In this document: positions 16,211 to 26,500 of the stretch, piece by piece
How the letters are laid out: each line of letters opens with the position of its first letter
Position numbering within the stretch: position 1 is the stretch's first letter
DNA from: Nostoc sp. C052
GTDB taxonomy: Bacteria > Cyanobacteriota > Cyanobacteriia > Cyanobacteriales > Nostocaceae
DNA length: 64,000 nucleotides
Direction: 5' to 3'
Assembly (NCBI RefSeq): GCF_013393905.1
Contig: NZ_CP040272.1
Span: 1,178,001 to 1,242,000, forward strand
Position numbers and translations under genes: made by a program
Notes under the pieces: generated by a model
The model's database searches: none
Told to the model about the DNA's origin: nothing
The model's input: only the letters and a program-made list of their open reading frames with translations

Positions 16211-16320
16211 GCGACTAAAAGTCGCGGCTACACAGACAAAACCTGCCTCCGCAGGTTGAAAATCCTTGATTTTGCGTTAGTCCGCGTAGGCAGACGAAAG
16301 TTTGTGTAGCCGCGATTTCT
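16211..16320. repeat. inverted pair of cyanobacterial interspersed repeats
   Basis: Two copies of a CGCGGCTACACA-type repeat face each other: GTCGCGGCTACACAGAC at the left and its inverted relative GTTTGTGTAGCCGCGAT at the right. A GCGACTAAAAGTCGC hairpin lies at the outer left, and a CCTGC-CTCC-GCAGG stem and a matching degenerate stem lie inside. Typical of Nostoc-type dispersed elements. Confidence 0.75.
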
Positions 16321-16380
16321 AAGACTCTGTTGGCTAATTAATAGGGGGTCTAACCCATTATTCCTGATTACTCTGATTTG

Positions 16381-16429
16381 AGTCCGTTTCAACGGACTTG
16401 AACTATTAGCCCGAAATTTATTTCAGGGC
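16381..16429. repeat. two adjacent hairpins
   Basis: A perfect stem AGTCCGTT-TC-AACGGACT (16381-16398) is followed by an imperfect one, GCCCGAAAT...ATTTCAGGGC (about 16409-16429). Neither has a U-run, so they look like repeat-derived hairpins rather than terminators. Confidence 0.6.
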
Positions 16430-16551
16430 AGGAAAGCAACGCCAAACCAAGGTTTTAGGGGTGAGGGGTCAAACCCACCGTGAATTGACCAACAGTATCT
16501 TTCTAATCGCTAGGGGTAGGTGCAAGATGAGAGGTAACCGTTGTATTGTAC

Positions 16552-16604
16552 AAAATACAACGTACTACAAAACGCTTGTCATCCAATGAAAGTGTGTGTT
16601 ATGA
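16552..16604 (+). promoter_or_regulatory. 51-bp repeat copy 1 with promoter, upstream of the methyltransferase
   Basis: Copy 1 of a direct repeat (16552-16602; partner 17516-17566, 49 of 51 identical). It contains TTGTCA (16576-16581), a 17-bp spacer and TTATGA (16599-16604), a plausible housekeeping promoter about 35 bp before the TTG start. Confidence 0.6.
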
Positions 16605-16639
16605 AAGCGACATAAATACATCAGGGGAGCAATGCGATT

Positions 16640-17434
16640 TTGTTAGATAATTACAAAGAAAGTGCGAATCATAGAACATTCCACATAAATCAGACTATTG
16701 AAAATATTTACAGTACAGGCACAGTTTTAGGGCAAAACGGGGAAGTTCACAAACTACACTCTGCAATTGATCGCGAAGAGGGTGAGTTTTTATCAAAAAT
16801 TATTCGTAATGATCCTAAAATTATAAAAACCCTGGAAGTTGGCTGTGCCTATGGGCTTTCATCCCTACACATTTGCTTAGGTATCCAAGAACGCGTTGGA
16901 GCTTCCCATACCATCATAGATCCATTCCAGTATATTCATTGGGATGGGGTTGGTATAAGGAATTTAGACGAGGCTGGAATTGACTTTTTCGATCTCATTC
17001 AAGTCAAGTCAGAATTTGCACTGCCACGCTTATTAGAAGAAAAGGAAGGTCAGTTCGACTTGGTTTTCATAGATGGTTGGCACACATTTGACCATACGCT
17101 CATAGATGCTTTCTATGCTTCCCGTCTACTCCGAGTTGGAGGATATCTTGTTGTTGACGATGTTTCTTTCCCAGCTGTGAAACGTGTAATTGATTTTTTG
17201 AAAAACTATCCCTGTTATGAGGAATATGATTCCTTGGATGGTGAGGTGTCGAAATCATGGAAAAAGATAATTGCAAGGAGGCTAATGTCTCCGATTAATC
17301 AAAGAACTTGGTCTCAGATTCTCTTACCAAGCCTCTATCGAAGAATATTTGACGATCGGGTAACGCGAATAGTGGCACTGCAAAAGACCCAAGAAGATAC
17401 CCGCAATTGGAAATGGCACAATGATGCATTCTAG
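16640..17434 (+). CDS. class I SAM-dependent methyltransferase
   Basis: 264 residues. The start is TTG at 16640, chosen because AGGGGAG lies 10 bp upstream and no usable ATG occurs early. The SAM-binding motif I is TLEVGCAYGLSS (about residues 55-66), and motifs II-IV appear as DLVFIDGWHTFDH and LRVGGYLVVDDV. This is the Rossmann core seen in glycan-, lipid- or small-molecule methyltransferases of the Methyltransf_24 type; the substrate is unknown. It sits between two copies of a 51-bp promoter repeat, as if inserted between a promoter and rtcB. Confidence 0.85.
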   Translation: MLDNYKESANHRTFHINQTIENIYSTGTVLGQNGEVHKLHSAIDREEGEFLSKIIRNDPKIIKTLEVGCAYGLSSLHICLGIQERVGASHTIIDPFQYIHWDGVGIRNLDEAGIDFFDLIQVKSEFALPRLLEEKEGQFDLVFIDGWHTFDHTLIDAFYASRLLRVGGYLVVDDVSFPAVKRVIDFLKNYPCYEEYDSLDGEVSKSWKKIIARRLMSPINQRTWSQILLPSLYRRIFDDRVTRIVALQKTQEDTRNWKWHNDAF

Positions 17435-17515
17435 AGATTAATACAGCTAACAAGGCACTGCACCGGAGAATTTATTTTTGCCTTCGTAAAATCGCTCGGA
17501 AATGGTTGCCGATCA

Positions 17516-17568
17516 AAAATACAACGTACTACAAAACACTTGTCATCCGATGAAAGTGTGTGTTATTA
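17516..17568 (+). promoter_or_regulatory. 51-bp repeat copy 2 with promoter, upstream of rtcB
   Basis: Copy 2 of the direct repeat (17516-17566). TTGTCA (17540-17545), a 17-bp spacer and TTATTA (17563-17568) form the same promoter layout as copy 1. It would yield a leader of roughly 150 nt before the rtcB ATG. Confidence 0.6.
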
Positions 17569-17601
17569 AGGCTATATAACCACATTAGTCAGAATTAACC
17601 T

Positions 17602-17632
17602 GTTGTTTTCCCCACAGTTCTGGGAAAACAAC
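17602..17632 (+). ncRNA. strong hairpin in the rtcB 5' leader
   Basis: A perfect 11-bp stem GTTGTTTTCCC/GGGAAAACAAC with a 9-nt loop. It is followed by a further possible GAGAC...GTCTC stem (about 17646-17674) and the T-run GGTCTTTTTT (about 17694). The leader could be a structured regulatory RNA or an attenuator; this is structure seen by eye, without an assigned family. Confidence 0.45.
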
Positions 17633-17724
17633 CGTCCGCACTACTTGAGACGCGGCTGCTGAACCCAAGTCTCCCTATCTCTTCACAACCAAGGGTCTTT
17701 TTTAAGACTCTATTTGGAGTTTTC

Positions 17725-19164
17725 ATGCAGCCAAAAAATCTCAAACGTCTCCTGCGTGCTTTAGAGCGGCAAGGTTTAGATGTAACTTATAGCGATCGCA
17801 CTTATTCAGTCCGTTTAGTTAATTCTCCTGATGCGCCTGTAGCAGAAGTGCTATTACCAGAAGACTTCCCCGTTGAAGCTAAGGCATTAAAGCAGTTAGC
17901 AAATTTAGCAAGCGTCCGCCACCCATTAGGTGGATGTGTTTGTCGTGCTTGTGCTACGCCTGACTTTCACCCAGGTGATGCTGGTGTTGCCATTGGTTCA
18001 GTCATCGAAACTATGGGTCAAGTCATCCCTGGTGCTGTCGGTTCTGACATCAATTGTGGGATGCGCCTGCATGTTGTTGATTTGACAATCGACGAATTCC
18101 TCGCAAAGCGCGACCAATTCGTAGAACGGATGAAGGGCGATTACTTCTTCGGTACGCGTGATGTGACGATGACTGCTCAAGCAATGCGATCGCTATTTCA
18201 ATACGGTGTTCCTGGTTGGCTAGATGCCATGCTAGATCAGCCTACGGGGAGTGTAGTCAAGTCTGATTTGCAGCAACTTGCCCAAGAGAGCGATCGCATT
18301 TTCTTAGGTGGTTCAATGGATGGTGACTGGAAACTTGCGCCGGAAGAATTAGTTCCCGATGCTGGACTAGTACGCGATGGCGGACTGGCAACCATTGGCG
18401 GTGGTAATCATTTTGTCGAAGTGCAACGAGTTGATAAAGTCGAAAATCGCTCACTTGCCCACGCTTGGGGAGTGCGTGAGGGACAGCTAGCTTTTATGAT
18501 TCACTCTGGTTCTCGAAATGTGGGTAAGTATATCGGCGGAATGTGGCGAGATAAAGCTAAGGCGACTTGGCAAAAAGGTCTCAAGTATCCTGATTCTCAA
18601 ATTTTTCCTCTCTCTACTTATTCTCACCCGGAACTAGTTGCCAGTTACCTGCAAGCTGAGGCCACTGCTGCTAACTATGCTTTTGTCAATCGCCTGCTGT
18701 TAGCAGAATTGCTACGTCTGCGTTTGCGTGAAGTATACAAAGATGTGGAAGCACCTCTAGTTTATGATTTGCCCCATAACATCACCTTGCCAGAAGGTGA
18801 AGGATGGGTAACACGCAAAGGCGCTTGTCCCGCCCATATAGGACAACCAGTGATTATCCCTGGTTCAATGGGTGCTTATTCTTATCTGATGGTGGGTAGA
18901 GGCAATCCAGCATTTTGTAATTCCGCGTCACATGGGGCGGGAAGAATTCGTTCTCGCTTCGATCTCAGTCGCAAAGGTGCATCTCAAAGTGAGTCGGAAC
19001 TGGGATTAACTGGCGTAGACTGCATTACCCTGCGTGAAGAACGCCGAATTGAGGAAGCACCTGCTGCCTACAAACCGATTCAGTCTGTGATTGATGTGCA
19101 AGTTGAGGCAGAAATGGTAGATGTTGTAGCACGATTAAGTCCAGTGCTGACGTTTAAGGCCTAG
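17725..19164 (+). CDS. rtcB: RtcB-family RNA 3'-phosphate/5'-hydroxyl ligase
   Basis: 479 residues; GTP-dependent ligase that seals RNA ends bearing 3'-phosphate or cyclic phosphate to 5'-OH, used in tRNA and RNA repair. Family motifs in order: CRACATPDFHPGD, GSDINCGMRL (metal Asp and Cys), GGGNHFVE, HSGSRNVG and FCNSASHGAGR, all with their conserved His/Cys/Asp residues. GGAG lies 6 bp before the ATG. No archease or RtcA gene is adjacent. The gene lies behind the second 51-bp promoter copy and a structured leader, and is followed by a GC-rich hairpin. Confidence 0.94.
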   Translation: MQPKNLKRLLRALERQGLDVTYSDRTYSVRLVNSPDAPVAEVLLPEDFPVEAKALKQLANLASVRHPLGGCVCRACATPDFHPGDAGVAIGSVIETMGQVIPGAVGSDINCGMRLHVVDLTIDEFLAKRDQFVERMKGDYFFGTRDVTMTAQAMRSLFQYGVPGWLDAMLDQPTGSVVKSDLQQLAQESDRIFLGGSMDGDWKLAPEELVPDAGLVRDGGLATIGGGNHFVEVQRVDKVENRSLAHAWGVREGQLAFMIHSGSRNVGKYIGGMWRDKAKATWQKGLKYPDSQIFPLSTYSHPELVASYLQAEATAANYAFVNRLLLAELLRLRLREVYKDVEAPLVYDLPHNITLPEGEGWVTRKGACPAHIGQPVIIPGSMGAYSYLMVGRGNPAFCNSASHGAGRIRSRFDLSRKGASQSESELGLTGVDCITLREERRIEEAPAAYKPIQSVIDVQVEAEMVDVVARLSPVLTFKA

Positions 19165-19178
19165 CTACTAAATAAAAA

Positions 19179-19201
19179 GCCCCTGGTTCACATCCAGGGG
19201 C
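19179..19201. terminator. hairpin terminator after rtcB
   Basis: A perfect 8-bp stem GCCCCTGG/CCAGGGGC. The classical U-tract (GCTTTTTATTT) lies on the minus-strand side, while the plus side has only a short T-rich stretch, so it may act in both directions. Confidence 0.65.
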
Positions 19202-19406
19202 ATCCATCTTTATTCCCTCATCTAGAATCGCATTTGTGAAGCTATAGTAAATCCGTATTAATGCAATAAACACATAGAATCGATGATTATTTTGCAATTA
19301 ACTAGTTGCGTGGGAATTTCCCAGCCGCATGGATGAGAGCGATGTCAATACCTTTCGGTTAAGGGGAAAAGGGGAAGGTGGGGCCCCCTCTGGGGATAAG
19401 GGGCGG
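19202..19406. other. non-coding spacer up to the ISAs1-type element
   Basis: AT-rich at first, then a short GGGGAAAAGGGGAAGGTGGGG purine tract that forms the outer part of the long inverted repeat around the IS. No gene seen. Confidence 0.5.
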
Positions 19407-20579
19407 CAGGGTGGTTTCATACAACGAGAGAAAAATAATAATGATTTATAGAGGGTGGAGAAAAATGGATAACTAACAAGTATGAATCTCGTCGAACAAT
19501 TGCAGCAAGTCCCAGACTATAGACACATCCGAGGACGAAGGCATGAATTATGGTTGGTATTATTGCTCATATTGCTCGGAGCAATGACTGGGTATTGGGG
19601 CTACCGGCCACTGGAAGATTTTACCAAAGTACACAGACGGAGCTTAATTGAGCTGTTAAACCTAGATGAAACAATGAAGTTTCCATCCTATTCAACGTTC
19701 CGACGAGTACTCAAAACAGTAGATTTTCAGCCATTCACCGACTTATTTAATAATTGGGCGTTAGTTTTTGTTCCACCGATGCCAGGAGAAAGATTGGCAA
19801 TTGACGGAAAAGGCATTCGTTGCACAGTCACAGATTACAGTCAGTCCTACCAAAACTTTATCAGTACAGTATCGGTTTATAGTCATGAACGAGGTATTGT
19901 ACTCAGGATGCAACCAATGTCCAACAAAAAAATTAGTGAAGTAGCGATCGTAAAACAATTAATCTTCGAGTTTTGTGGTCAACAAGTCGTTTTTACACTT
20001 GATGCTCTACACTGCCAAAAAAAACTGTATCACTGATTGTCAATAGTGGCAATGACTACCTGATTGGATTAAAAGAAAATCAACCGACACTCTACAAAAT
20101 GGCTCAAACCGAGTTACAACAAGATGTTCCACTTAGCAGTGCCACAACTGTAGAGAATGTTCATTCTCGGCTAGTTCAACGTCAGTGCAAGGTTTTTGCT
20201 GCCCCCGAACAAATTCAAAAAAAATGGTCTGGACTCAAAACTTTTATTGTTGTCGAGCGTCAGGGTGAGCGCAATGGTCGGCCATTTTACGAGCGTCAAT
20301 TCTATATCTGTAGTCAATATCTCGAAGCTCAACAGTTACTTGCCGACATTCAAGGGCATTGGGGAATCGAAAATCGACTTCATTGGGTAAGAGATGTGAC
20401 ATTCAAAGAAGACTTTCCACTACGGCGTGGTGGCAATGCCCCTGTGAATTGGTCTATCTTACACAACTTTTTTATTACGATCGCACGCAAACTCGGTTTC
20501 CGAACTATTCCTCAAGCACAACGCGCACTCTCCAACCAACTCGATAGAGTTTTTTCTTTCTTTGTATGAAACCACCCTG
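19407..20579 (+). mobile_element. ISAs1-type insertion sequence
   Basis: Element tips are CAGGGTGGTTTCATACAA and its inverse. Outside the tips the inverted match continues through GGGGATAAGGGGCGG for another 34 bp, so the total palindromic arm is 52 bp (19373-19424 and 20562-20613, one mismatch). Either the IS has unusually long ends or it sits in the middle of an older palindrome. No target duplication was found. Confidence 0.8.
19482..20569 (+). pseudogene. ISAs1-family transposase, frameshifted at an A8 run
   Basis: The N-terminal part (MNLVEQLQQVPDYRHIRG...) and LAIDGKGIRCT with the first catalytic Asp are followed by a stop at 20034-20036, just after the run of eight A at 20017-20024. 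The next frame continues the protein (TVSLIVNSGNDYLIGLKENQ...) through HWGIENRLHWVRDVTFKED, with the third acidic residue, to 20569. One more A, or a -1 slip, would give a single protein of about 362 residues. It may be a true mutation, productive slippage, or a sequencing error. Confidence 0.85.
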
Positions 20580-20700
20580 CCGCCCCTTATCCCCAGAGGG
20601 GACCCCACCTTCCTGACAGGTGTAGGTTTTTTACGTGGGTATGAGTATTCACTGCTGAAAGGGAGAGAATGAAACTAGAAACTAGGGATGTATTCTCAAA

Positions 20701-21789
20701 ATGCTGAACAACAAACATCTCAAACAGTGGTCATGCATAGTTTCCGAGCGGATGCCTAACTTGTCAATACCACAGGCCATAGGTTTGGCAACATGGAGCT
20801 TTGGTATGGTAGTGACAAAATCAAGTAGTCTAACCCAGGTATCTGAGTTCATTGGAGCAGTGAATAATGAAAAACCAAACACAGTCAGGCAAAGACTAAA
20901 AGAATGGTATCAGGAGGAAAAAGCCAAAAAAGGGGATAAACGGAGAACACTGGATGTGAGCAGATGCTTTGCATCATTGTTGTTGTGGGTGATTAGTTTA
21001 CTGCCACAAAATATTCAGCAAATAGCACTGGCAATGGATGCTACGAGTATTGGTGATAAATTTATAGTGCTATCCATTAATATTTTACTGGCAGGATGTG
21101 GAATTCCAGTAGCATGGTGTATTGTCAATGCCACTGAACCAGGAAGTTGGAAACCACATTGGCAAAAATTAATCACAGACCTCAAAGATACGATTCCACC
21201 AGACCAGAAGGTAATTGTCGCTGCTGACCGGGGATTGTATGCCGATTGGCTCTATTCTCTGATAGTTGCTGCTTGGCATCCTTTTTTACGTATTAACCAC
21301 CAAGGAACTTATCGTTTACCACATCAGAATCAATGGCAACCATTGGCTGATATTGTTGCCAGTCCAGGATTATTCTGGTCGGGTCAAATAGTCTGCTTCA
21401 AAACTAACCCCCTGGAATGCACGTTGTTAGCTCGTTGGGATTTTGGTTATCAAGACCCTTGGTTGATTTTGACTGACCTAGAACCTATGTCTGCTGACGC
21501 TATTTGGTATGGTTTACGCCCCTCCACTGAATGTGTTTATCGTGATCTTAAATCTGATGGTTGGCAGTGGCACAATACTCGTCTGCTTGACCCACAACGT
21601 GCTGAACGCTTGTGGTTAGCCATCGCTGTCTCTACTCTCTGGATGGTCATGCTTGGTGGAGAAGCGGAAAACCAATTTCCTCCCTCCCACATTGATCAGT
21701 TTCCCCAGCGACACGTTGCTAAATCCAAACCCATCGATTTGAAGTCGGAGGAATCTACAAAACCAAACCTCAATTGGCAGTGGAAATAA
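20701..21789 (+). CDS. IS4-type DDE transposase, C-terminus at an IS junction
   Basis: 362 residues. Catalytic acidic residues are visible in ALAMDATSIGDK, VIVAADRGLYAD and TECVYRDLKSDGWQW, in the order expected for the IS4 superfamily. The last 20 or so residues run into sequence that, in another frame, belongs to an IS701-type transposase, so the natural C-terminus is probably lost or altered. Terminal repeats were not identified with confidence. It is one of three adjacent transposase genes between 19.4 and 22.6 kb. Confidence 0.75.
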   Translation: MLNNKHLKQWSCIVSERMPNLSIPQAIGLATWSFGMVVTKSSSLTQVSEFIGAVNNEKPNTVRQRLKEWYQEEKAKKGDKRRTLDVSRCFASLLLWVISLLPQNIQQIALAMDATSIGDKFIVLSINILLAGCGIPVAWCIVNATEPGSWKPHWQKLITDLKDTIPPDQKVIVAADRGLYADWLYSLIVAAWHPFLRINHQGTYRLPHQNQWQPLADIVASPGLFWSGQIVCFKTNPLECTLLARWDFGYQDPWLILTDLEPMSADAIWYGLRPSTECVYRDLKSDGWQWHNTRLLDPQRAERLWLAIAVSTLWMVMLGGEAENQFPPSHIDQFPQRHVAKSKPIDLKSEESTKPNLNWQWK

Positions 21790-22586
21790 TTGAGGCATTG
21801 CTCAAACTTGGATTTAATTTTGATTTGGTTTTAGCGGATAGTCTGTATGGCGAGAGTCCAACATTTATTGCTGTGTTGTCTAAGCAGAAAAAACATTATT
21901 TATTAGCTATAAGAAGTAATCATCGAGAGTTTAGCTTGCCAGAGCAGGAGGCTAAGTATAGTGTTTGGCAAGAGTTTGAGCGGAAATTTAGTGATGGGAA
22001 GTCAGAAAAAAGATATATACAACAGATAAATGAAAGCGAATCCAGACTGATAACATATTGGCGAATAACTACTGACCCAAATAATTTGCCAAAAAATCAG
22101 ACATGGTATGTAAAAACAGATTTAAAAAGTGACATGGCGGCTTTATTAGGAAATCTTTATGGATTTCGTAATTGGGTGGAATATGCCTTTAAACAAGGGA
22201 AGAATGAGTTGGGCTGCGCTGATTTTAGACTGACGAATTATCAGCAAATAGAAAAATGGTGGGAACTAGTTATGAGTGCTTATTTTTTAGTAAGCTTACA
22301 AGCCCAAGCTAGAAATAAATTGGAAAGCGAAAGTAAAAATGAAACAATCTCATCACAAATTTCCAGAGAACCAGCAGATTTTAGTAACCATATATGGTGG
22401 GATTTCAGTTTGGTATGGAAGTCCACTTTGAACAATTTAAGATTAATTATTCAACCATATATATTCTGGAATCTAATCAAACCCTGGTTAGCCGTTTTTG
22501 TTAATACCAACTTCCAGTTGGGATTCCAGAAACTGATGAAAATAATCAATCAGTTTCAAGGTTATATAACCGTGGATTCGGGGTAA
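21730..22586 (+). pseudogene. 5'-truncated IS701-type transposase
   Basis: The readable frame starts GGIYKTKPQLAVEIIEALLKLGF around 21747, upstream of the first in-frame ATG (21774), and runs to the stop at 22584. The second Asp (LADSLYGESP) and the Glu helix (NWVEYAFKQGKNELG) of IS701 transposases are present, but the N-terminal third with the first Asp is missing. It abuts the IS4-type gene directly, evidence of nested or deleted elements. Not expected to be active. Confidence 0.75.
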
Positions 22587-22599
22587 ACCATGAGATGGA

Positions 22600-23104
22600 T
22601 CAAGGATAACTTTTCAAAGATTCGCTATTGACAGGTATCAAATAACACTTAGATATGAATCTAGCTAGAGATATTCGCGCACACTTTTTTTGCTGAACAA
22701 TCTCTCTGGCTAAAAATATAGCATCCATGAACGATGGCATGGGTTGAGCTATCAAATTTGATTCTGTCACTATTTCAAGTTGGTCAGTAGTGCTGGGCGC
22801 ATTTATTGCTTCTAAACTTGACTTTGTTTCATATTCAAACTCGTCGGTAATTCTATCTAGAACAGTCAATCTTGGTTCAGTCACAAAATCATCCTCCCAA
22901 TCAATTGATTCTGTTTCATTATCAAGTATGAATCCTGTGTCTAAATATCGTGCATACCTCATTAATTCTTGCTCAAAAGCTTTTGGTATACGGATTGTAC
23001 TTGTTTGTTTATGATTCCATGTAGATTTTCTGCCAGATTTTTCTCTATATCCTCCCCAGCTTGGGTTTAAGGCTTTTTTAGTAGTTTTTTTTCACGTTCA
23101 ACAT
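22600..23104 (-). pseudogene. small cyanobacterial accessory protein gene broken at an A8 run
   Basis: On the minus strand, ATG at 23104 gives MLNVKK and then stops after a run of eight A (plus-strand T8 at 23085-23092). One extra A would join it to a long frame reading KKALNPSWGGYREKSGRKS, then TIRIPKAFEQELMRYARYLD, and on to 22600. The WGG-REK-GRK-S and TIRIPKAF motifs resemble DNA-associated plasmid or phage accessory proteins of cyanobacteria. An ATG at 22962 would give only the acidic C-terminal 120 residues. Function unknown. Confidence 0.55.
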
Positions 23105-23532
23105 GATTTTGTTACTTAATCATGTTAACTGTAATGTCTGCCACATCTTGGTTTTTTCACAGATATATTTGAATAATCCCAATATTTCCGACATAGCAGC
23201 GCCTGTATTGTTCACAGCCTTCAAGGAATTTCAAGAATCTCAGCAAATCACAGCATTTTTCTCTCACCAGAGACATAAAAGAGCGTTAGGGTCAAGATCC
23301 TCAAATTCCAGCATCACACCGCAATGCTCATCAATCGTTAGGGTACTGAGTAATTCTTTAACTTCACAACCTCCTAATAATGATTGTTATTCTTAACAAC
23401 TGGATATTTTATTTTCTGGAAGTATCTAAATACAGCTTGGTACTACCAAACCATAACCAAAAATTACTGATGGCTTAACTATTAACTATCAATATTTTTG
23501 TTTGATGATTATCCTAATGATAAAAAAATTGC
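23105..23532. other. intergenic region, no firm gene
   Basis: About 430 bp before the propeller/phosphoesterase gene. The plus-strand open frame at 23103-23396 has no recognisable features. On the minus strand around 23270-23385 a frame reads KELLSTLTIDEHCGVMLEFE, possibly a decayed fragment, but it is too short to name. Confidence 0.4.
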
Positions 23533-26500
23533 ATGAAACCTAGCAAAAATCAAGGGTATCTATTAAGCCTTTTACTCCTAAGTACCTTGAGTGCAAATAC
23601 ACAATCAGTTAGCGCTCGAACTACTAGTCCCGTTGGTAATTTACAGGGTGGGGCAGCTTTATTACCCACAGGTCAAACCATTACACCCGCAGCAGCACCA
23701 GGTTCAACGTTTGCACCTTTAGCAACTGGTTTGCGTACAGATGATAATGCTGATGCGGCTGAAGCAGTAAGCACAGCCCTCAGCCCTGATGGAAAAACTT
23801 TACTGGTGCTTACCAGTGGCTATAATCAAAACTTCAAAAATGAAAACACGGGTAGTACTTTCACTTATCCTGTATTAGACCCACAAACTGGCAAGTCAAG
23901 TAGTACAACAACTCCAAAAGCAGAATGGGTTTTTGTCTATGATGTCAGTAGCGGTAAGTTGGTTAAAAGACAACAAATTAATATTCCCAATACCTATAAC
24001 GGTTTAGCTTGGGCCAAAGACGGTTCGCGCTTCTTTGTCTCAGGTGGGATTGACGATCGCGTTTATGTTTATGCCTCTAATGGCAGCCAGTACATACCAG
24101 ATGCTCCCTTTATTTTATTAGGTCACAATTCTAACCAAACTGACCCGTTTCCTAAATATGATGGCGGTTTGTTAAAAGATACGCCAGCGAAGGCTGTGGC
24201 AACAGGAGCAGTTGTAGCGGGTATTGCCGTTAGTAAGGATGGCAATACCTTAGTAACTGCAAACTTTGAGAATGACTCAATATCAATTGTTGATACTACT
24301 ACCCGTAAGGTAACTAAAGAAATTAAGTTTTTTAGACCAGGCGATAAAATAGCAACTGGGGAATTTCCTTTTGATGTAGCCATTAAGAGTGCAGAAAACG
24401 GTCAAGCAGCTAAAGTCTTCATTAGTAGCCAGCGCGACAACGAAGTCCTTGCTGTTGACATTACTTCTGGACAAATTACCCGTATACCAATAGGTAGCCA
24501 ACCAAATAAAGTACTGCTCTCGTCTAGCCAAAATCGACTGTATGTAGCTAATGGTAATGATGACTCGATTTCCGTCATTGATACAAATAACAATCGGGTT
24601 GTTCAAACCATCTCTTTGTCTCGTCCTGGTGAGAAATATAAAGGTGCAAATCCTAACTCTTTAACCCTCAGTCCAGATGGACGAACACTTTACGTTACTC
24701 TAGGGGGGGAGAATGCGATCGCTGTTGTGGACTTACAAGGTGGTTGGGTGAATGGACGTATCCCTACAGGCTGGTATCCCAATTCTGCAAGCATCAGTCA
24801 AGATGGTCAAAGACTTTACGTTGTCAATGCCAAGAGTAATTCTGGTCCCAACCCCGCAGGAAACCTGACAACTCCAGCAGGACTAGCACGCAATACTAAT
24901 TTTAAAAATGAGTACAACTGGGCTTTAGAAAAAGCTGGTATCTCAATTATTCCAGTTCCAAAGGGTGCGACTCTGGGTAAACTTTCAGCGCAAGTGGATA
25001 AAAATAATGGTTTCTACAATCGCCGTCCTGACCGGACGATGAGGTATTTACAAGGCAAAATTAAGCACGTTATCTACATAGTTAAAGAAAACCGTACTTA
25101 TGACCAAGTACTTGGTGACTTGCCTATCGGTAATGGCGACCCAACACTTACCTTGTTTCCCAACAATATTTCACCAAACCATCACAAGCTATCCTTTGGC
25201 TTCGCAACTTTTGATAACTTTTACGACAGTGGCGAATCGAGTGGAGTTGGTTGGAACTGGTCTACCTATGGTCGTACTACAGATTACACCGAAAAAACTC
25301 AATCAGTTCTTTACGGTAACGCCGGCTTTAACGGCTTAACCTACGATTACGAAGGTACAAATCGGAATATCAGTCTCGCACTGTCCCAAACTTCCTCAAA
25401 TAAATCGCCAATCAATACCCGTATCACAGGTATTTTAGATCCTTCTGGGCATTCTTCCATATTGCCTGGAGACAGGGATGTTGATGCTCCTGAAGGTGAT
25501 GGTAATCTCCAGCCGAATGCCATTGGTGGTTATCTGTGGGATACAGCGCTACGTGCTGGCAAGACTGTACGTAATTACGGTTTCTTTGTTGATAATGCAG
25601 TTCCCTACACTACCAGCCAAAGCGATCCTACTAAACCCGATCCAAAAAACCCGACTTATATCCCCATCTCCCCAACTCCTTACGCGGACAAGATTCCTCA
25701 AGCTCCCGTTACCAAAACTGTACTGTTGGATAAAACCGATCTTTACTTTCGGTCATTCGATCAAAATAATGCTGATACTTATTTGTACAGCGAATGGGAA
25801 AGGGATCTGAAGCAAAATGGACTACCCAATTTAATGCTTGTGCGTTTATCTCACGATCATTTTGGTTCCTTTGGTACTGCTTTGGCTGGACTAAATACTC
25901 CTGAACTGCAAATGGCAGATAATGACTATGCTATTGGCAAATTGGTAGAGAAAATTTCTCATCTGCCGGAGTGGAAAGAAACGGCAATTTTCATCATTGA
26001 AGATGATTCCCAAAATGGGCCAGATCACGTTGATTCTCACCGTTCTTTAGCCTACATTATTTCGCCCTACACAAAACGGGGTGCGCTCGTCAGTACTAAC
26101 TACAACACCATTAGTGTATTGCGGACAATGGAGGATTTATTAAACATTGGCTATTTGGCAATTACTGATGCTAATGCTGAACCAATGTCAGATGCTTTCA
26201 CTAGAGAACCCAATTTTGAACCTTACACAGCTATTGTGCCAGGTAACTTGTGTACCAATCCTGTAGATCCAAAACTAGTACCAGCTTGCCAAGATCGCAA
26301 TGTTGAAAAGACAGCAGCTATGCCGATTCTAAATCCTAAAAAATGGTGGGCTGCTATGACCAAGGACTTCAATTTTGTAGGTGAAGATAAGCTCGATCCA
26401 GAAGAGTTCAACGAAATTCTCTGGGCAGGAATTAAGGGCGATGGCATTCCTTATCCTGAAGAACGTAACCGTAAAGACTTGCGGCAAAATCGCGCTCAAA

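Noticed and set aside
19373..20613. Target site duplication for the ISAs1-type element
   Set aside because: The flanking identity is inverted, not direct, so it is not a duplication.
20614..22636. TGACAGGT direct repeat on both sides of the IS4/IS701 pair
   Set aside because: An 8-mer can occur twice by chance in 2 kb, and no matching inverted ends were found, so I do not claim a composite element.
23103..23396. 97-codon plus-strand frame
   Set aside because: No family features; the opposite strand contains the start of the broken accessory gene and possible fragments.
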